A stretch of DNA of 64,000 bases, from positions 434,001-498,000 of the forward strand of contig JAXMDA010000002.1 in the NCBI GenBank assembly GCA_046349085.1. Reading direction: 5' to 3'. This document shows, piece after piece, positions 17,467-24,185 of the stretch. Position numbers and translations under genes: made by a program. The first letter of the stretch is position 1; every line of letters begins with the position of its first letter. This DNA comes from JAJXWB01 sp046349085 (GTDB taxonomy: Bacteria > Pseudomonadota > Alphaproteobacteria > Rhizobiales > Beijerinckiaceae). The notes below the pieces were generated by a model. The model worked only from the letters and a program-made list of their open reading frames with translations. It made no database searches and was not told where the DNA came from.

Positions 17467-17499
17467 CAACCAGAGAGCGGTAGGAGTGCGCCATTCGCA

Positions 17500-17526
17500 G
17501 CCCGCCGCGCCCCGGCGGGCTTTTTT
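17500..17526 (+). terminator. Intrinsic terminator in the crcB leader
   Basis: GCCCGCC (17500-17506) and GGCGGGC (17514-17520) form a 7-bp GC stem with a 7-base loop, directly followed by six T (17521-17526). It lies between the fluoride aptamer and crcB, so it is the likely expression platform: readthrough when fluoride is bound, termination otherwise. Confidence 0.88.
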
Positions 17527-17555
17527 GCGCGCCGGCTTCAGAGCAAGGAGCGCGC

Positions 17556-17987
17556 ATGCCGTTTAGCGCCTGTATCGCCGTCGTGACGGGCGGGGCCGTC
17601 GGGACCCTGGCCCGTTACGCCGTATCCGTCTGGGCTTTTCCGATCAGCCATCGTCTGCCCTGGGGAACCATCCTCATCAACGTGTCCGGTTCGTTCGTCA
17701 TCGGCTTCTTCGGCACGCTGACGCTCGCCCACGGCCGGTTTCCGGTGTCCGAAAACCTTCGCCTGTTCGTGATGGTCGGCCTGTGCGGCGGATTCACGAC
17801 CTTTTCGTCCTTCAGCCTTCAAACGCTGGATCTGCTTCGGTCCGGCGCGCTGATCCGCGCCGCGATCAATGTCGCCGCGTCTGTCGTCCTTTGCGTCGCC
17901 GCCGTCGCGGCCGGGCACCTGCTCGCCGCAAGGCTCAATGGCGGCGCGGTCCAGATCGCCCAGATCGCGATCGAGGAAGAAGGATGA
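17556..17987 (+). CDS. crcB: Fluoride exporter CrcB/Fluc
   Basis: A 143-residue protein with four transmembrane helices that forms a dual-topology dimeric fluoride channel in the inner membrane. Family motifs are visible: GGAVGTLARY, the polar WGTILINVSGSFVIGF segment with the conserved Asn, and GLCGGFTTFSSFSLQ. ATG 17556 has AAGGAG at 17545-17550. It is the only gene downstream of the fluoride riboswitch and terminator, so expression is expected to rise with intracellular fluoride. The tail after residue 128 is short and acidic. Confidence 0.96.
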   Translation: MPFSACIAVVTGGAVGTLARYAVSVWAFPISHRLPWGTILINVSGSFVIGFFGTLTLAHGRFPVSENLRLFVMVGLCGGFTTFSSFSLQTLDLLRSGALIRAAINVAASVVLCVAAVAAGHLLAARLNGGAVQIAQIAIEEEG

Positions 17988-18078
17988 GGCCGGCCGCGCG
18001 CCATACGGCAAGCCGGTCAGGTATTTTATTACCGCATTGCTTCAGGGCATATTTTTCTAGGCGACCGACGGCAATCCG

Positions 18079-18107
18079 TTGACGCGGGAGTCGCCTTCCC
18101 CTATAAG
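18079..18107 (+). promoter_or_regulatory. Sigma-70 type promoter of rplM-rpsI
   Basis: TTGACG at 18079-18084 and TATAAG at 18102-18107 are separated by 17 bases, a near-ideal housekeeping promoter. It lies 80 bases before the rplM start; transcription would begin near 18114. Confidence 0.8.
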
Positions 18108-18119
18108 CCCGCCATCCGG

Positions 18120-18152
18120 ACCGGCGCAGGTTTCCCAAAACCCGGCGCCGGT
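18120..18152 (+). promoter_or_regulatory. Leader hairpin upstream of rplM
   Basis: In the predicted 5' leader ACCGGCGC (18120-18127) pairs perfectly with GCGCCGGT (18145-18152). An upper stem GGTTT/AAACC with a CCCA loop sits on top, separated by a small internal loop. There is no T-run, so it is not a terminator. Ribosomal-protein operons are often controlled by such leaders, so this could be an L13 or S9 autoregulatory site; that is inference. Confidence 0.55.
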
Positions 18153-18188
18153 TCGTTCCGTTTCGCGGCGACCAAAGGAACTCACCGC

Positions 18189-18659
18189 ATGTTTGGCAAG
18201 ACCTATTCGGCCAAGCCCGCCGATATCGAAAAGAAGTGGCTGCTGATTGACGCCAAGGGGCTCGTCGTCGGCCGCCTCGCCTCGCTGATCGCGATGCGCC
18301 TGCGCGGCAAGCACAAGGCGACCTTCACCCCCCACATGGACGACGGCGACAATGTCATCGTCATCAACGCCGACAAGGTGGTGCTGACCGGCCGCAAGCG
18401 CGAGCAGAAGGTCTATTACCATCACACCGGCTATCCCGGCGGCATCAAGGAACGCACGGCCAAGTTCATCCTGGACGGCCGCTTCCCGGAGCGCGTTCTC
18501 GAAAAGGCCGTGGAGCGCATGCTTCCGCGCGGACCGCTCGGCCGCAAGCAGCTCGGCAACCTGCGCGTCTACAAGGGCGCGGAGCATCCGCACGCCGCCC
18601 AGAACCCGGTGACCGTCGACGTCGCCGCCATGAACTCCAAGAACGCCCGGAGCGCCTGA
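18189..18659 (+). CDS. rplM: 50S ribosomal protein L13
   Basis: A 156-residue large-subunit protein that binds 23S rRNA early in assembly. Clear family sequence: KTYSAKPADIEKKWLLIDA, VVGRLASLIAMRLRGKHKA, the YYHHTGYPGGIK motif and VERMLPRGPLGRKQLGNLRVY. Length is normal. It is the first gene of the usual L13-S9 operon; rpsI begins 2 bases after its stop. Confidence 0.99.
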   Translation: MFGKTYSAKPADIEKKWLLIDAKGLVVGRLASLIAMRLRGKHKATFTPHMDDGDNVIVINADKVVLTGRKREQKVYYHHTGYPGGIKERTAKFILDGRFPERVLEKAVERMLPRGPLGRKQLGNLRVYKGAEHPHAAQNPVTVDVAAMNSKNARSA

Positions 18660-18661
18660 TA

Positions 18662-19135
18662 ATGGCCGAGACGCTTTCCTCCCTGTCCGATCTCAAGGCC
18701 CCCGGCGTCCAGCCCGAGGCCCCCGTCTACGAGAAGAAGGTCGACAAGCTCGGCCGCGCCTACGCCACCGGCAAGCGCAAGGACGCCGTCGCCCGCGTGT
18801 GGATCAAGCCGGGCTCCGGCAAGACCGTCGTCAACGGCCGCGAACTCGACGTCTATTTCGCCCGTCCGGTGCTGCGCATGATCATCGCCCAGCCGCTGGT
18901 CGTCGCCAATCGCGTCGGCCAGTACGACCTCATGGTCTCGGTCGCCGGCGGCGGCCTGTCGGGCCAGGCGGGCGCCGTGCGTCACGGCCTGTCCAAGGCG
19001 CTGACCAATTTCGAGCCGGAGCTGCGCTCCGTGCTCAAGAAGGAAGGCTTCCTCACCCGCGACAGCCGCGTGGTCGAGCGCAAGAAGTACGGCAAGCGCA
19101 AGGCTCGTCGCTCCTTCCAGTTCTCGAAGCGCTAA
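18662..19135 (+). CDS. rpsI: 30S ribosomal protein S9
   Basis: A 157-residue small-subunit protein with the family's YATGKRKDAVARVWIKPG, GGGLSGQAGAVRHGLSKAL and the C-terminal GKRKARRSFQFSKR tail, whose last Arg/Lys reaches the P-site tRNA. The ~30-residue N-terminal extension before the conserved core is common in alphaproteobacteria. It is co-transcribed with rplM and followed by a strong terminator. Confidence 0.99.
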   Translation: MAETLSSLSDLKAPGVQPEAPVYEKKVDKLGRAYATGKRKDAVARVWIKPGSGKTVVNGRELDVYFARPVLRMIIAQPLVVANRVGQYDLMVSVAGGGLSGQAGAVRHGLSKALTNFEPELRSVLKKEGFLTRDSRVVERKKYGKRKARRSFQFSKR

Positions 19136-19160
19136 GCGTCTCGCGACATCAGGACAATCA

Positions 19161-19185
19161 AGGGCGGTCTTCGGGCCGCCCTTTT
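19161..19185 (+). terminator. Intrinsic terminator of rplM-rpsI
   Basis: GGGCGG (19162-19167) and CCGCCC pair around an eight-base loop and are followed by TTTT, 26 bases after the rpsI stop. Confidence 0.88.
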
Positions 19186-19536
19186 CATTTGGTCGCCGCG
19201 CCGGCGCAGGAGCGTCTCGGCGCCGCCGCATCGCAATCGGGTCGCGCCGAAATAAAATTGTGGTTGCCGATCTCTTGTCGCGCCGACGCGGCCCAACCGC
19301 CGCGGCAGGCGACGCCATGGGACGGCGGCGCGAAAAAACCGACGATGCAACAAGACGATGACGGGGCAGGTCGCGTCGGATCGCGCCGCATTTCTCATGC
19401 GTCGGGGCAAGTCCTCCCGTCGGCGCGGCGGCGTGGTTAACATTCGGAAGGACTGAACGCCGCGACCATTTACCCTTCTTCAGAGGTTCGCGTGCAGATT
19501 GTTTGCATTCGAAATTCTGCGAACGAGGGTGCGCAA
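19186..19536. other. Gene-free interval before the Flp pilin gene
   Basis: About 350 bases with no supported gene. Short open frames on both strands lack a family signature or ribosome binding site. Near the pilin end there is locally lower GC (TTTACCCTTCTTCAG region), which may hold its promoter; I could not assign boxes. Confidence 0.4.
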
Positions 19537-19701
19537 ATGACGACGAGGTTTTCGCTCTTCCTGAAAGACGAGAGTGGCGCGACGGCGATCGAATACAGCC
19601 TGATCGCGGCGCTCATCGGCGTCGCGGTGATTGCGGCGGTGAAGAGCCTCGGCCTGACGGTCTCGGCGCGTTTCAGCAAGATCACCGCAAATCTGACCTG
19701 A
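19537..19701 (+). CDS. flp: Flp family type IVb pilin
   Basis: A 54-residue prepilin. The class III signal reads DESGATAIEYSLIAALIGVAV: cleavage after Gly by prepilin peptidase, Glu at +5 followed by Tyr, then the hydrophobic assembly helix. Flp pilins form tight-adherence (Tad) pili used for surface attachment. No tad/cpa machinery or prepilin peptidase gene lies in the window. ATG 19537 starts the conserved MTTRFSLFL; an in-frame start at 19492 adds 15 unsupported residues. Confidence 0.9.
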   Translation: MTTRFSLFLKDESGATAIEYSLIAALIGVAVIAAVKSLGLTVSARFSKITANLT

Positions 19702-19861
19702 TCCGCCGCAGCCCGCGACGCCACTACGTCGGCGCGTAGCGAACGGGCGCGGGAACGGCCTGGGATGCACGATCCGACGGGCGCCGTTGACCGGCGCCCG
19801 CGACACGCGTGCGCGATCCGTCTATAAGGCCCCGAACCAATCCGCGCGTTCAGGGCGTGAC

Positions 19862-20776
19862 ATGACCGCAAGAATCTTCATCGACGGCGAGGCCGGCACG
19901 ACCGGTCTCGAAATCCGGGAAAAGCTCGGGCCGCACAAGGGCGTCGAACTCGTTTCGATAGATCCCGAGCGGCGCAAGGACGCGGGCGCCAAGACCGAGC
20001 TTCTGGCTTCCGTCGACCTCGCCATTCTCTGTCTGCCGGACGAAGCCGCGCGCGAAACGGCCGCCATCGTCGAGAGCCTCGGCGCCGACGGCCCGCGCCT
20101 GCTCGACGCCTCCACCGCGCACCGCGTCGCCGACGGCTGGACCTACGGCTTCCCCGAACTGACCGTCGGGCAGGGCGATGCGATCAAGCGCGCGCGCAGG
20201 GTGTCCAACCCCGGCTGCTACGCCACCGGCGCCATCGCGTTGCTGCGGCCGCTGGTCGACGCCGGCCTGATCCCGGCAAACTGGCCGCTGACCATCAACG
20301 CGGTCTCCGGCTATTCCGGCGGCGGACGGCAGATGATCGAAGCCTACGAGACGCACAAGGCCCCGCTGTTCGAGACCTACGGGCTCGGGCTCGAGCACAA
20401 GCACGTTCCGGAGATCGTCAAATGGTCGGCGCTGACGGCGCGGCCGCTGTTCGTTCCTTCGGTCGGCAATTTCCGGCAGGGCATGCTGGTCAGCGCGCCG
20501 CTGCAACTCGACGCGCTGCCCGGCAAGCCCAAGGCCGCCGACCTGGAGGCGGCGCTGGCGAAGCATTACGCCGGCCAGCGCTACGTGCGCGTCGTGCGCC
20601 CCGACGAGTCCGGGCGGCTCGACGCGCTCGCCCTCAACGGCACGAACGATCTGGAGCTGATGGTCTACGGCAACGAGAACCGGCGCCAGGCCGCGCTGAT
20701 CGCGCGCCTCGACAACCTCGGCAAGGGCGCGTCGGGCGCGGCGGTGCAGAACGTCGAGCTGATGCTGGGGCTATAG
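19862..20776 (+). CDS. argC: N-acetyl-gamma-glutamyl-phosphate reductase (short type)
   Basis: A 304-residue NADPH-dependent enzyme of arginine synthesis, converting N-acetylglutamyl phosphate to N-acetylglutamate semialdehyde. The N-terminal loop IDGEAGTTGLEIREKL and catalytic C119 in SNPGCYATGA are visible, with SGYSGGGRQMIEAY and the His-containing GLEHKHVPEI region. The length and opening place it in the short ArgC type 2 group. ATG 19862 is preceded by a TATAAG box at 19823, but no convincing -35 was seen. In many alphaproteobacteria argC follows rpsI, as here. Confidence 0.95.
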   Translation: MTARIFIDGEAGTTGLEIREKLGPHKGVELVSIDPERRKDAGAKTELLASVDLAILCLPDEAARETAAIVESLGADGPRLLDASTAHRVADGWTYGFPELTVGQGDAIKRARRVSNPGCYATGAIALLRPLVDAGLIPANWPLTINAVSGYSGGGRQMIEAYETHKAPLFETYGLGLEHKHVPEIVKWSALTARPLFVPSVGNFRQGMLVSAPLQLDALPGKPKAADLEAALAKHYAGQRYVRVVRPDESGRLDALALNGTNDLELMVYGNENRRQAALIARLDNLGKGASGAAVQNVELMLGL

Positions 20777-20786
20777 CCCCAGGGGC

Positions 20787-21635
20787 TCACTCCCACGCCA
20801 CCACGCGGCAGGCCTGCTCGCCGAGCTTTTCGATGCCGAGGCTCATCGTGTCGCCGGCCTTCAGGAACACCGGCGGCTTCTTGCCGGCGCCGACGCCGGG
20901 CGGGGTGCCCGTGACGATCACGTCGCCGACGTCCAGCGTCATGAAATGTGAAATATAGGAGACGATCTTCTTCACGTTGAAGATCATCGTCTTGGTAGAG
21001 CCCGACTGCATGCGCGCGCCGTTGACGTCGAGCCACATGCCGAGCGCCTGCACGTCGCCGACTTCGTCGGGTGTGACCAGCCACGGCCCCAGCGGACCGA
21101 AGGTCGGCGCGCTCTTGCCCTTCATCCAGTTGCCGCCACGCTCCAACTGGAATTCGCGCTCCGAGACGTCGTTGGCCAGACAGAAGCCCGCGATGTGATC
21201 CATCGCCTCGTCCTCGCCGATGTAGGACGCGCGCTTGCCGATGACGATGCCGAGCTCGACTTCCCAGTCCGTCTTCTTCGAACCCTTGGGGATCACGACG
21301 TCGTCGTTGGGACCGACGATGCAGTTCGGCGCCTTGTTGAACAGGATCGGTTCGCTGGGAATCGGCATGTTCGATTCGGCGGCGTGGTCCGCATAGTTCA
21401 GGCCGACGGCGATGAAATTGCCGGGCCGCCCGACGCAGGCGCCGATGCGCGGCGAGCCGGACACCGCCTTCAATTCGTCCTTCTTCAGCGCCTTGGCGAC
21501 CTTCTTGATGTGCTTGTGCGAAAGCTCCTCGCCCGCCCAGTCGCAGACGATGTCCGAACAGTCGCGCAGCTTGCCCTTGGCGTCGATCACGCCGGGCTTT
21601 TCTTTTCCGGCCTTGCCGTAACGGACGAGTTTCAT
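20787..21635 (-). CDS. Fumarylacetoacetate hydrolase family protein
   Basis: A 282-residue enzyme with the FAH C-terminal fold. Seen: FIAVGLNYADHAAES, PILFNKAPNCIVGPNDDVVIP, and the metal-ligand stretch TDWEVELGIVIGKRAS followed by GFCLANDVSERE. Members hydrolyse, isomerise or decarboxylate C-C bonds in aromatic or sugar-acid breakdown; the nearest-looking types are 2-hydroxyhepta-2,4-dienedioate isomerase and ureidoglycolate lyase. ATG 21635 (MKLVRYG) has AGGAGC upstream; a longer frame reaches 21671. It is convergent with argC. Confidence 0.88.
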   Translation of the reverse strand: MKLVRYGKAGKEKPGVIDAKGKLRDCSDIVCDWAGEELSHKHIKKVAKALKKDELKAVSGSPRIGACVGRPGNFIAVGLNYADHAAESNMPIPSEPILFNKAPNCIVGPNDDVVIPKGSKKTDWEVELGIVIGKRASYIGEDEAMDHIAGFCLANDVSEREFQLERGGNWMKGKSAPTFGPLGPWLVTPDEVGDVQALGMWLDVNGARMQSGSTKTMIFNVKKIVSYISHFMTLDVGDVIVTGTPPGVGAGKKPPVFLKAGDTMSLGIEKLGEQACRVVAWE

Positions 21636-21740
21636 CGACGCCTGCTCCTGTTTGCGCTGTTGCGCTGACATGCTTGTAAAATCATCATGCGGCTTCGCCG
21701 TGTCATGAGCAAGCGCGCCGCACTACCGGGGACAGCGTCA

Positions 21741-22124
21741 ATGATCCGATCCGCCGTCATGGTTACAGCGCTTCTCGCGCTTGGTCCGCAATCGCTCCAG
21801 GCCGCCGAGCGTTTCGAAGGCGCATGGGCGCGAACGGCGCGGGAATGCCGCGACAGGGAGGGGCCGGGCTCGGGCGTGCTCATCAATCTCGCCGGCCGGG
21901 AGAACGGGCGGGCGGCGCCGCTCTTCGACCAGTACGAACATCATTGCCGCGTCGAGAAGGTCGATCGAGCCGGCGCAAGCGCGAAACTGTCGTTGCTTTG
22001 CTACGAATTCTGGGAGGATTACACGGCGAACAGGAACGGCCGGCGCGAGAGCGCGACGCTGACGCCGCTCGGCAAGAACAGGCTGAAGATCGACGGCAAG
22101 ACCTACGCCCGCTGCGCCAACTGA
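21741..22124 (+). CDS. Small secreted protein of unknown function
   Basis: A 127-residue protein with a signal peptide (VTALLALGPQSLQAA) and a mature part with four Cys residues (ECRD, HHCRVE, LLCYEF, ARCAN), probably two disulfides in the periplasm. It begins RFEGAWARTARECRDREGPGSG, a pattern seen in small uncharacterised alphaproteobacterial secreted proteins. In-frame starts at 21687 and 21705 are possible. Its 3' end overlaps the convergent LysR gene by 22 bases. Confidence 0.7.
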   Translation: MIRSAVMVTALLALGPQSLQAAERFEGAWARTARECRDREGPGSGVLINLAGRENGRAAPLFDQYEHHCRVEKVDRAGASAKLSLLCYEFWEDYTANRNGRRESATLTPLGKNRLKIDGKTYARCAN

Positions 22125-23137
22125 CGCCTCGTCCCTCGCGGCGCGCGAGCCTCGGCGCCCGGCGCGGGCCGCGTACATTGGGAAACGCAGGCGTCCCAGC
22201 GCATCGCCTCCGCCTCCGACTTCGCCCAGTCGCGAAAGGCGCGCACGGCCGGCCGGTCCTGGAGGCGCTTGGGATAGACGACGCAATAGACGCGCCCGGA
22301 CGGCATCTTCAGGTCGAACGGCATGACCAGCCGTCCCGTGCGCAACTCGTCGTAAGCCAGCACATCCGAGGCGAGAAGCACGCCCGCGCCTTCGACCGTG
22401 GCGTCGAGCGCATGGTCGGAGCTTGAAAACCGGAGGCCGCGCGAGGCGTCGACATCGGCGACGCCGGCGCGCGCGAACCATTCGGCCCAGCCGATGGTCT
22501 TCGTCCAGGTCGACAGGGAATCGTCGTGGATCAAGGGCGCCGCGCGCAGCGCTTCCGGCGTCTCGAACGCGCCGAGGCGTTCGATCAGCTTCGGGCTGCA
22601 CACCGGCGTGTAGGACGCCTCGAACATGCGCTCGTACACGAGGTCCGGCTGGGCGACGAAATCATTCGCGAGGTTGCGCAAGGCGACATGCACGCCGTCG
22701 GTGCGGAAATTGGCAAGGGCGCCGGTGGAGGCGATGCGCGTGTCGATCTCGGGATGCGCTGCGGCGAAGCGATAGAGGCGGGGCGCCAGCCATTTGGCCG
22801 TGAAGCCGGGCAGGGCGCTGACCACGAGCATCCGGTCGCGATCGGCCTCGCCGAGCGCGTCGACAGCCTCTCGCATGTGCAGGAAGGCCGTGCGCAAGCC
22901 GGGATAGAGACGGGCGCCGGCCCCGGTGAGCGCGATCGAACGCACGCCGCGCTCGAACAATTCGAGGCCGAGCAAGGCTTCCAGCCCGCGAATCTGATGG
23001 CTGAGCGCGCCGGCGGTGACGTTCAGCTCCTCGGCCGCCTTGGCCATGCTGAGATGGCGCGCGGCCGCCTCGAAGGCGCGCAGCGCGTTCAGGGGAGGCA
23101 GGGGCCTGCTCAAAACCGTCTCACGAGAAAATCTCAA
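22103..23137 (-). CDS. LysR family transcriptional regulator (GcvA-like)
   Basis: A 344-residue regulator. The winged helix-turn-helix covers residues 14-70 (LNALRAFEAAARHLSMAKAA, then LNVTAGALSHQIRGLE), followed by a linker helix and a periplasmic-binding-protein-like effector domain. The opening resembles GcvA and AmpR regulators. The last ~30 residues (APGAEARAPRGTRRQLAQRA) are Arg/Ala-rich and not typical, giving a longer tail than usual. It is divergent from the small gene at 23253, which could be a target. Effector unknown. Confidence 0.9.
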   Translation of the reverse strand: MRFSRETVLSRPLPPLNALRAFEAAARHLSMAKAAEELNVTAGALSHQIRGLEALLGLELFERGVRSIALTGAGARLYPGLRTAFLHMREAVDALGEADRDRMLVVSALPGFTAKWLAPRLYRFAAAHPEIDTRIASTGALANFRTDGVHVALRNLANDFVAQPDLVYERMFEASYTPVCSPKLIERLGAFETPEALRAAPLIHDDSLSTWTKTIGWAEWFARAGVADVDASRGLRFSSSDHALDATVEGAGVLLASDVLAYDELRTGRLVMPFDLKMPSGRVYCVVYPKRLQDRPAVRAFRDWAKSEAEAMRWDACVSQCTRPAPGAEARAPRGTRRQLAQRA

Positions 23138-23252
23138 CCGTCGGCTGAAACATCATCCTTTGTCACCAGCCATAATAGCGCCCATCTTGATCCGAGAAAG
23201 CGCCGACAGCGAAAATATCTCGCGCGTTCGGCGAGGACTTCAGGAGGCCGTC

Positions 23253-23495
23253 ATGGCTTATGTATGCGACGCCGACCAGATCGTTCTTGCAAAGCCGGCA
23301 GCGCCGCCCCGGGCGGGCGTTGTGGCGGCCCTCGCCGCCCTGCCGCGCCGCGCGGTAGACTGGATTTCCGCCTGGAACGAGGCGGCGGACGAGGCCGCCG
23401 TCGCCCGCGACGTCTATGGACCCTGCGGAGGCAAGCTGACCGACGGGCTGGAGCGCGAAATGATGCGCCGCCTGCTGAAGACCGACTGGACCTGA
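23253..23495 (+). CDS. Small cytosolic protein of unknown function
   Basis: An 80-residue protein opening MAYVCDADQIVLAKPAAPP, with an amphipathic middle (ALAALPRRAVDWISAWNEAAD) and a basic end. A strong ribosome binding site AGGAGG (23242-23247) supports the ATG at 23253. There is no signal peptide and no domain I recognise. It is divergently arranged with the LysR regulator, so it may be regulated by it. Confidence 0.7.
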   Translation: MAYVCDADQIVLAKPAAPPRAGVVAALAALPRRAVDWISAWNEAADEAAVARDVYGPCGGKLTDGLEREMMRRLLKTDWT

Positions 23496-23536
23496 TCGCG
23501 CGGCGCGACGGTCGGGACCGTCGCGCCGCCGCTCCG

Positions 23537-24070
23537 TTAACGGCAACGCCGGATCTTCTTGATCACCACGCGGTGACGGAAATACTTGCGCACGATCACC
23601 GTGCGGCAGCGCGGGCCGGCCACGTAGACGCCATAGCCGCGACGATGCCCGCGCCAGCCGCGCCTCTCGCCGCGAACCACGACGCCGACGCGATCCCGGC
23701 CGCCGCGCCGGAATTCGCCGCGGTCGCGATCGCCATCGCCGCGCATACGCATCCCGGATCTCTCGCCGCCGCCACGCTCGCGCATTTCGCCGCGCATGCC
23801 CCCGCCGCCGCCTTCGCGCATTCCGCCGCCGCCACGATCCTGGGACTGGGCGCCGCGATTCATGTCGCCGCCGCCGCCACGCTGGCCAGCTCCGGCGCCG
23901 CCGCCGCCGGGCGTGGACTGTCGCGCGGCGCCCCCGCCGGATTCTCCGCCGCCGCCGCCCTGTTGCTGTTGCATCGCCTGCGCCAGTTGCTGGGGCGTCG
24001 CTTGCGCCACCGGATAGGCGACGGATGAAATCAGCAGCGCCGCCGCCGCAACGAGAGATTTGGTTGTCAT
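23537..24070 (-). CDS. Secreted Gly/Arg-rich low-complexity protein
   Basis: A 177-residue protein with a signal peptide (SLVAAAALLISSVAYPVAQA), a long Gly-rich, Gln-rich and then Arg/Met/Gly-rich middle (GGGGMREGGGGGMRGEMRE), and a compact basic C-terminus with YGVYVAGPRCRTVIVRKYF and two Cys. It is probably a periplasmic or surface protein with a disordered, strongly basic body. Start ATG 24070 (MTTKSL) is favoured by the signal sequence. Function unknown; the composition alone can produce spurious database matches. Confidence 0.68.
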   Translation of the reverse strand: MTTKSLVAAAALLISSVAYPVAQATPQQLAQAMQQQQGGGGGESGGGAARQSTPGGGGAGAGQRGGGGDMNRGAQSQDRGGGGMREGGGGGMRGEMRERGGGERSGMRMRGDGDRDRGEFRRGGRDRVGVVVRGERRGWRGHRRGYGVYVAGPRCRTVIVRKYFRHRVVIKKIRRCR

Positions 24071-24185
24071 AGGGGCAGTCTCCTCTTGCATGTTGGAGCC
24101 ACAGGCTCCGGCTGCCCCGGAGGAGAACGGGGCCGCTCCGCGATGGTTCCGGACGCGCATGTCGCGCGCCCGGATCGCCGGCTGC

